Origin: Elysia chlorotica
Lineage: Eukaryota; Mollusca; Gastropoda; Plakobranchidae
Length of the DNA stretch: 64,000 nucleotides
Reading direction: 5' to 3'
Assembly (NCBI GenBank): GCA_003991915.1
Contig: RQTK01000108.1
Location: 731,317-795,316 of the forward strand
Each line of letters starts with the position of its first letter. Within the stretch, counting starts at the first letter, position 1. A program made the translations under genes and the position numbers. The notes under the pieces are model-generated. The model worked only from the letters and a program-made list of their open reading frames with translations, did no database searches and was not told where the DNA came from. Below are positions 56,771 through 64,000 of the stretch, piece by piece.

Positions 56771-57371
56771 CTTGCTAGGATTGACCCCAGCCAAAGGAGA
56801 AGGAGTGGGCCAAAGAGATGTGTTGGTGAATGACAGCCCGCAGGCTGGTTCACCTCAATCGCCAGGATCCAACCTCCGCCCTTACGGGACGCACCTCACG
56901 GCAAACAAGGTGCCCAATAGTCGGGTAAGAAGTAGAGGGGATGGGGGATAAGAGGCAAAAGACAAGATGATAGGCGCATAAAAGAGAGCGGGACAGAAGA
57001 TAAGCAAGATAAAGAGATAGGGCCTGTCCTTAGCAGTCTTTTACTGTGTCACGCGCGACAGGTAGGCGGTGGTAACCATTCTTTACACCCCTCCGAATGA
57101 GGGCCCCGTTACCACACGGGCGAGCTTCAGAGGAGGAAGGGGTTTCTTATGTGTTAAAAATTACTGGAGCCAACCACGTGCACAACAACCACCCTGTAGA
57201 TACCAAAGTAAGAAACATTTTTTTGCTATTGTTCTCTCTTTGCAATAGCACAGTGGTTTACACTACATTTTTACTTTGTCCACCTAAATTTACATGGACA
57301 ATCCACTGCTGTTTGCGTATCGGGAAATTCCCCAGGAGTCAACAAAATTTGCCCCGTTTGAACTTCTGTAT

Positions 57372-57428
<57 letters not shown>

Positions 57429-57955
57429 CTTGCTAGGATTGACCCCAGCCAAAGCTGACCAGCCGATTGAGCGGAGTGGGCCACACCGCCCACCCGTCTC
57501 GGGAGAAGGAGTGGGCCAAAGAGATGTGTTGGTGAATGACAGCCCGCAGGCTGGTTCACCTCAATCACCAGGATCCAACCTCCACCCTTACGGGACGCAC
57601 CTCACGGCAAACAAGGTGCCCAATAGTCGGGGATAAGAAGGCAAAAGACAAGATGATAGGCGCATGAAAGAGAGCGGGACAGAAGACATAGCAAGATAAA
57701 GAGATAGGGCCTGTCCTTAGCAGTCTTTTACTGTGTCACGCGCGACAGGTAGGCGGTGGTAACCATTCTTTACAACCCTCCGAATGAGGGCCCCGTTACC
57801 ACACGGGCGAGCTTCAGAGGAGGAAGGGGTTTCTTATGTGTTAAAAATTACTGGAGCCAACCACGTGCACAACAACCACATTTTTTTGCTATTGTTCTCT
57901 CTTTGCAATAGCACAGTGGTTTACACTACATTTTTACTTTGTCCACCTAAATTTA
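56637..57955. repeat. Tandem duplication of a 660-bp segment
   Basis: 56637-57297 and 57298-57955 both run from CCACAGCTGTTTGCG-like integrase sequence through (GA)n, CTTGCTAGGATTGACCCCAG, TCACGCGCGACAGGTAGGCG and GGAGCCAACCACGTGCAC to AAATTTACATG. They differ mainly by two short indels. Confidence 0.85.
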
Positions 57956-58155
57956 CATGTTCTTCTTGATGTCACAGTGATGTAAGGAGAGCTCTAAAAA
58001 GTCACGGCTTAGATTCACAGCAAGTGTGATATATATATACTTGATTGTTTCAAAGAGCAAAGGGATACAAGTTCTCAGACAAGGTTTCACCAACTGTGTG
58101 ACATAATAAGACAAAACAGTCAAGTATTTGACGGACAATTGGTGGAGAAATTTAC

Positions 58156-58876
58156 ATGTGGGCCACCCACACAACCCTTGACTTACAGACACTACATCTG
58201 ACAACAACAAATCATGTGGAGAGCTGTCACAGCAAAGTAAAAAGGACATTACATCCACAGACTCGACTGTCTGACTGTATCAGGAGTTATGACCTTGTCC
58301 AGACAAAAGACAGGACCTTACACCTTCACTGCATCACTCACCTCCCCATTACAATGTCAAATACAAAGACGCACAGTTGGAGGAGATTGAAAACACACTT
58401 ACATCATTTGGAGGTAGATTAGTGACAGAGCAATACACCCTAGCTAAGAAGATCTCATACATACATGTACAGCTACAAGCACCCAATTCTTCCCTGAAGT
58501 TGTGGACACATTCTAATCACAACAACACACCTACAGGACATCAAAGACTGACTGCAACTGTGACTTTTTTAGACGTTTCAAACTTCCATGTGGACACATT
58601 TTTTCTTTGAGATTATTTCTTGGACACACTCTGTATGACCGTGACATGCTTTTGAATTCTAGATTCTCAGCAAAAATAACTGAAACTGTTGACAGGGCTT
58701 ATAATGCAGCTGGACTAGGACAACCGACTGATATTTTACCAACTATACAGGTGACAAAGACACAAATCAAATGAACTGTATTTTCCAGATGATGGGTGAT
58801 CAACAGCTCAAACAATATGGCTCAGCTGGAACAGTTTTTGGCTTCTGTCACTGCAGACACAGATTTCACTCTAGTG
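58156..58876 (+). pseudogene. SWIM-domain (Mutator-like) transposase, copy 2
   Basis: LTTTNHVESCHSKVKRTL, the TxNxxES...K region that precedes SWIM fingers in MULE-type transposases. After frameshifts, DCNCDFFRRFKLPCGHIF (58551-58605): CxC...CxH, a SWIM zinc finger. Then LRLFLGHTLYDRDMLL and TETVDRAYNAAGLGQPTDI. The DDE core is missing or unreadable. Confidence 0.65.
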
Positions 58877-59335
58877 CGCATGACTGTCACTCAGTGGTGA
58901 CACATCAAATACAAACTCAATGGATGACACTAGACAGCCGACACTGGAAGAGACAAAATAACTGGGCCACTGAATCAAAGACTGGTGACAAAACAAAAGA
59001 CAATACAGAATCAATTAACACTAGTAACGGTGACACTGGGACTGCTGTAGTTACAGGCAATGTTTCCTTGACTGTTGATACTTGGACAGTTAATCACACA
59101 GACACCAACAGTTTTTCAAATGTCAAACTGCACAAAATCAAGACGCGGAGTAGGCCTCGCAATGTACAGAATTTTACCCGATACTAGAAGAGAAAACTGG
59201 ACAAGACTGTTGGCACAACAACTGGCACCGGACCAACAGTTACGGAGGAAAGTGCTCCAGACACCCACAGACTGACCACTAGCACACTAGCAGTCATCAC
59301 CCAGAACAACAGTGTATCCCTGAGAGTGCAGTGAG
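58877..59335 (+). pseudogene. Thr/Asn-rich spacer of the SWIM element
   Basis: Mostly open plus-strand frame (to 59187) with TGDKTKDNTESINTSNGDTG-like low-complexity sequence, then TTTGTGPTVTEESAPDT in a second frame. It looks like a disordered linker between SWIM and zinc-binding regions. Confidence 0.45.
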
Positions 59336-59338
59336 AGT

Positions 59339-59527
59339 TTGAATGATGATCACTGTATTTGTATTAAATGTGGTGTGAGAGTCTTTGGTTCAAATGAATC
59401 GGATGACTGTATTGGGTGCCAGCATTGTTCTCGTAAGTTCCATAGACTATGTATTGGTATACCACCCCTTGATCTCAAAACACCTAGTTTTTTAATACTA
59501 TTTACTAATAATAGAGGGATGGTTTAG
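59339..59527 (+). pseudogene. PHD-like zinc finger at the end of the SWIM element
   Basis: CICIKCGVRVFGSN then DDCIGCQHCSRKFHRLCIGI: CxxC, CxxC, HxxC in PHD order. Lies about 0.7 kb downstream of the SWIM finger in the same orientation, suggesting a SWIM-PHD transposase. Confidence 0.55.
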
Positions 59528-60500
59528 TAGAGTACCATAGATAAATCAACGCACCTGTTCAATTAAAAAAAAAAAATAGAAGGTTGGGTGATAAATTGTG
59601 ATGCAAGTTGCAACCACTCCTAATGAGACTGTAGTCGTAATTTTGAGATACAGATTTTTTTATTACAGGAAAGCTATATAATATAATATATAATATAAAA
59701 CTTGTTGAAAAAATTTGCTTACGGATCAACTGCAGCTGTTGTAACGAGTTACGCTCAAAGCACGATCAAAGCTTCGACCTGTTCCTCAACTTCTTCCTGT
59801 ATACACAACGAATACCGTTGGAGCAAATCAAGGCGATTTAAATTGCCCCTCAATGGGAAATCGTTGAATAAAACGAGACAACAAATACCGAACTTGAAAA
59901 TAATACCCGATATTGAGAAAAACACTGACTACCAGAATCATCCCAAACAAGACAAGTACACAACCAAGCACATACGAGAGTACAAGCTCCAAGCGCTGTG
60001 GAATAGCACACAGTCGCCCCTCCTGTGTGTTATTTGACAAAGCTACAAGCCCACGTTGCCCTCTTTGCTGTGAAGCTGTGTTCTAACCCCCTACAAGAGA
60101 AGAAAGTGCCGTTTCCAACAGAAGAGAACTTGCAAAAACCCCAAAAAGCGACCACGCTACAACCATGGTTGAAAAAAAGCGTGTAGACAATGGATATGTG
60201 AAGGGGCCTTGGATGTCGTTGAGAGGCCTACTCTCGAGTCAAGGCACCGAAACTTAGAAAAAAAAAAGATTAAAAAGAAGAGAAATAAAATTGCTCCAGG
60301 TTCACCGCAAGATGCAGGAGAGGAACCAGGAATAGGTCGTGCGGAGCCGGAAATCGGACAGGGTCCTAAACAGGACACAGGATGCGTTTCTAAAGAGATG
60401 ACTCACCACGATCAAGCAGTTGGTGCCCACTCACCCAAGCAGGCAAACAAACACGCACTGAGATGGTTCTCCCGCAGGTCAAGGAAAGTAGCCCCACTCT
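59528..60500. repeat. Partial copy of the 1.7-kb repeat tail
   Basis: About 59935-60470 matches 44034-44560 (AGAATCATCCCAAACAAGAC through ACCATGGTTG to CACGATCAAGCAGTTGG). The preceding 59540-59930 is unique with a short open frame (KSRRFKLPLNGKSLNKTRQQ) that I do not recognise. Confidence 0.7.
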
Positions 60501-60781
60501 AGGCTGCTCATCCGTTTTGGGTTCGGAGAACCACTTCCAAGAGAAACACAATGTTCTTTTTGATTCTCATGAAACGCAACTAGATTCCTCGTATACAAGA
60601 TTTGGTTTCTGACAAAATAAGCCAAGGTTTAGACCCAAGCACGTCTTCCGTAACTTTAAAAATTACTGCCTCGTTTTAATCAATTTTAATTTTTTTTTTT
60701 TTTTTTTTCTCTCTCTCTCTCTCTAATACTCTTTCTCTCTAATACTCTTTCTCGTTATATCTCCCTCTCTCTTTCTAGTCC

Positions 60782-62388
60782 TTATTTATCTTCGAGTTTG
60801 TTTTAATGCTGATGGTACCGATTCATGTATATATTGGCTGAAAAAAGCTTCATATCAGTTCAGTTACACTGATGTACAAAGTTAAAATTGATTATTAAAA
60901 CATAGTAATTGACTCTTTCAGACAATTCTACAGAAGAAATGTCGATCCTTTGTTATGAGGGTTGGCTGCTCTCTAGCCACATGGACTGAAAATGCCACAA
61001 TTTAAATTTTACCCAAAGAAAAGTTCTGAATGTTGTGTGTAATTTTTGTGTTGTTGAAAGTTTTAGAAGACTGGAACAAAGAGTGGGAGGAAACATTCAA
61101 AGACTGAATGTTGTGTGTAATTTTTGTGATGTTGAAAGTTTTAGAAGACTGGAACAAAGAATGGGAGGAAACATTCAAAGACTGAATGTTGTGTGTAATT
61201 TTTGTGATGTTGAAAGTTTTAGAAGACTGGAACAAAGAATGGGAGGAAACATTCAACAACTGAATGTTGTGTGTAATTTTTGTGATGTTGAAAGTTTTAG
61301 AAGACTGGAACAAAGAATGGGAGGAAACATTCAAAGACTGAATGTTGTGTGTAATTTTTGTGATGTTGAAAGTTTTAGAAGACTGGAACAAAGAATGGGA
61401 GGAAACATTCAAAGACTGAAAGTTGTGTGTAATTTTTGTGATGTTGAAAGTTTTAGAAGACTGGAGCAAAGAATGGGAGGAAACATTCAAAACTGAATGT
61501 TGTGTGTAATTTTTGTGATGTTGAAAGTTTTAGAAGACTGGAACAAAGAATGGGAGGAAACATTCAACGACTGAATGTTGTGTGTAATTTTTGTGATGTT
61601 GAAAGTTTTAGAAGACTGGAACAAAGACTGGGAGGAAACATTCAAAGACTGAATTTAGTGATGAATGGTGAGAAGGATGCTGATAGCACTGTGTATATGG
61701 GCCCTTTTAATAAATCAGGTAACCATTGGGTTAAAGTGTCCACTCTTATTGGACTTGTCTTGTACTGTGACACGGACAGTTTGGGCTGGAAAAGTCCTAA
61801 AAATTTGTCAAAATATTTCAAGATCAGTACACAGCCGTGTTTGGGATCGCAAGATTGGCGTGGCTAGTCGAGATGCACCAACACTCTGGTTCAGACATCA
61901 AAATGTCACAATTACCCGCTACAAACATGCTGAAACGTTTGTGGACTAATGGCTGTTGTATACGTGCTGTAATCAGCACACTTGACGAACAGCTTTTAAA
62001 CAAAATGTGTAGTCCAAGATATTTAAAACTTTTTTTACATGACCCCACTGGGTATGAAAGGTACTTGAGAAGAGCAGTAATTCACTGGTTTAAAAGTGGC
62101 TAAGTGAGCCTGTTTTTTTCTCAAACATTGTCCCATACAGTTGATCCATTCATACTCAACCGCTGTTTTCAAATGGGCGTAAAAGAAAAACCTGCCTTTC
62201 AGTAGAGTGTCCTACACAATTTGACAAGGAACAAAATAACTTTCTTGATAATGGTGAACAGCTTCCTATGATGTAAAAAAGATCCGTTCTATTAACATCT
62301 CTCCTGAGGCTACAGGATTGAAAGTAACAACAATTAAAAAATGGACATGATACAATGTATGTGCCATATATCAAAATTTCAATGTCCT
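60782..62388 (+). repeat. Repeat element Q, copy D, with eight 78-bp units
   Basis: Direct match to 47663-48800. The 78-bp unit (26 codons) is present eight times here (61027-61655) against two in copy A. The frame is open through six units, loses one base (61494), then reopens through two more and into GPFNKSGNHWVKV. A second frame reads MLKRLWTNGCCIRAVI to HDPTGYERYLRRAVIHWF. Confidence 0.8.
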
Positions 62389-62569
62389 TCAGAGACTGAT
62401 GACTCAGTTATAGATCCAGTAAGGTTAGAATGGTACTAAACCCTTTGCGGTGTACGAAAGGTCAGGCCAGCTGCAAGATCAATAACTATTGCACTAGTTT
62501 GTTGGGTTTTTTTTCAAAACAAAGGACCTTAAGTTAAAACAAATTTATCAGCAGTAGATTATTGTTTGG

Positions 62570-62765
62570 ACGACTGTGGTTTTTTCAAATAATTTGGGAC
62601 ACCTGAGTCTGTCCATGAAAATTAAATCAGATGTTGCGTGTAAGCTGTAGCAGGGCATAAAACCAGCGACTGTGGTTTTTTCAAATAATTTGGGACACCT
62701 GAGTCTGTCCATGAAAATGAAATCAGATGTTGCTTGTAAGCTGTAGTGGGGCATGGAACCAGCGA
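62570..62765. repeat. 95-bp tandem pair
   Basis: Two copies of GCGACTGTGGTTTTTTCAAA...CATGGAACCA, about 95% alike. Confidence 0.88.
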
Positions 62766-62941
62766 TGGTTTTAGATACAATTAGAGGGGATATTAGATAA
62801 GAGAGTTTACCAGGGACAGTTTAATCCACACAAAAAAAGATGTACATTATATTAAAAATCAGTTGTTGTTTCTTAAGCCCATGAACATGAGGATTATGGG
62901 TTGAGTGTAGATGTTTGTCTAAAAGAACTAATGCTCTACAG

Positions 62942-63058
62942 ACTCAGATACGGACACGTCACCTGATACAGATTCGGTAAAAGAGGAGTTATTACTGAAA
63001 GTGAATCAAAAACATGTGCCTCTTCCTCTGCCTCTACTGCCAGCCACACCACTTAAAG
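62942..63058 (+). CDS. Candidate exon of an unidentified gene
   Basis: Acceptor CTCTACAG, donor AAAG|GTATTT. The only open frame reads SDTDTSPDTDSVKEELLLKV then VNQKHVPLPLPLLP: acidic Ser/Asp then Pro/Leu-rich. Ends in phase 1, which does not match the next candidate exon (phase 0), so an exon is missing or the model is wrong. Confidence 0.3.
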
Positions 63059-63246
63059 GTATTTCTTCGTAAGGAAGATTTGGTTTGTTCATTTATATTT
63101 TTGTGTGTGCTTTTTTATTATCAATTTATTTCAGAGTTTTCGTCGCTGCATTTCGACATTACTCTCTTCTTTGTTTTGTTCAATTTACCATAAATGTACT
63201 TCATGTAAAAGGGAATTCAGTTTTGATGATTTTTACATTATTTCAG

Positions 63247-63331
63247 GTACTGAAAAATAAGGGAGAGGCCAAGGCATTAGGCCTGATAAAAGAGGACGGG
63301 TTCCTAGTGAATCAAGAGATACTAATGCAGG
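63247..63331 (+). CDS. Candidate penultimate exon of an unidentified gene
   Basis: Acceptor TTATTTCAG, donor CAGG|GTAGGC, phase 0 to 1. Reads VLKNKGEAKALGLIKEDGFL and VNQEILMQG. Joins the next candidate exon in phase. Confidence 0.4.
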
Positions 63332-63433
63332 GTAGGCTTCACTCAACAATTAACTCTTTAATCACAAATTGTTGCATTTTGCCCGTCTGTCTTTGGCTTC
63401 CAAGATGGCCAGGGGAGGGGGGGTCAAACTGAC

Positions 63434-63510
63434 ACAGGAGGCGGGTGGTAGAGCTTCGCTCTATCAATCGGAAGATCCCCGATTCAAAACCCACGTTTGG
63501 TCATGTAGTG
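63434..63510 (+). mobile_element. SINE tRNA-like head
   Basis: GGTGGTAGAGCTTCGCTC (A box) and GATTCAAAACCC (B box) with no core following; lies in the intron between the two last candidate exons. Confidence 0.6.
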
Positions 63511-63673
63511 AGAACGTTGAAAGTTAATTCAACTCAATTACACTCAACTCTCTGATGTGTGTTTTTCTCTCCCCTTCAAGGGCTCAGCACCCCTAATTCT
63601 TTACAAAATGTGCCTCCAATCTTACTCATTGTGCCAAAGTTCTAACAAAATGTTCCTGGATGTGTTTCCACAG

Positions 63674-63864
63674 GCCGCCTGCTGATGCGGGGCTTGTCCC
63701 CAGGTTCCGGCCTGTGCCTCAGTCTGGACCGAGCGCTCGACGATCGGAAGTACACCCGCTCTCTTGTTGTTTTCTTTTCAGACTTAACACAGTGGGAAAC
63801 AGGGGTAAAATTTACACCAAAAAATACACAACTTCTGTTGTTACAACAGTCCCCTCGCCTGTAA
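63674..63864 (+). CDS. Candidate last exon of an unidentified gene
   Basis: Acceptor TGTTTCCACAG|GC; 63 codons to TAA: GRLLMRGLSPGSGLCLSLDR, ALDDRKYTRSLVVFFSDLTQ and WETGVKFTPKN. High GC and a good acceptor support a real exon. No family recognised; could also belong to a transposable element. Confidence 0.4.
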
Positions 63865-64000
63865 AACAAAAAAAACCAACTGAAACCTAAACCAAATTGT
63901 TTCAATGTTTAAGCCACCAAACCTATTTACAATATGACTTGTATTTATTTTTAAAAGAACAGTAATAATGATTGTATTGACCTTGCATTATTCTTAAGCT
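63865..64000. other. 3' flank, nothing seen
   Basis: AT-rich; no AATAAA signal before the window ends. Confidence 0.4.

Noticed and set aside
62390..62420. Hammerhead ribozyme core (CTGATGA)
   Set aside because: No GAAA segment or pairing stems at the required distance.

Overview
The window is animal nuclear DNA from a large, repeat-rich genome. It shows small exons in long introns, canonical GT-AG junctions, tRNA-derived SINEs, LINE, Harbinger, hAT, Helitron and Ty3-like remnants, very long microsatellites and two assembly gaps (32979-33782 and 49609-50007). A secreted VWA plus chitin-binding protein of the kind found in molluscan shell matrices suggests a lophotrochozoan, most likely a gastropod mollusc. 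That taxonomic call is inference.

Layout. (1) 834-14353, minus strand: one long gene. It has a TATA box near 14350, a non-coding first exon, and at least 11 coding exons (10792 down to 950). They encode a signal peptide, an unrecognised N-terminal domain, a von Willebrand A domain with an intact MIDAS, a linker domain and a chitin-binding module with a Pro/Thr tail (603 codons). Its introns are full of minisatellites. (2) 15486-15662, minus strand: probable last exon of another Cys-rich secreted protein. (3) 15.7-32.1 kb: no gene recognised. It holds SINEs, a Harbinger-type element with TTA target duplication, an inverted-repeat element carrying GGCGGCCGCC palindromes, long dispersed repeats and a Helitron remnant. 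(4) 32120-37434, plus strand: a complete four-exon class A GPCR (330 aa). Its DRY-TM4-TM5 exon is present twice, which gives two in-frame isoforms. (5) 38.9-62.4 kb: a transposon graveyard with nested and segmentally duplicated pieces: LINE endonuclease/RT, SWIM-domain transposase, hAT, Harbinger, Ty3-like gag and integrase fragments, and an in-frame 78-bp repeat ORF. Two insertions have an empty site elsewhere in the window. (6) 62.9-63.9 kb, plus strand: candidate 3' exons of an unidentified gene.

The most striking pattern is that the tandem arrays in both host genes are seeded on splice junctions. Copies of the exon 2 donor, exon 5 acceptor and exon 6 acceptor of the VWA gene, and of the exon 3 acceptor region of the GPCR, are repeated next to the real exon. 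This produces runs of decoy splice sites and, in the GPCR, a whole alternative exon.

All gene models come from reading the sequence by eye. Exon phases join without a break in both main genes, which is the strongest support for them.
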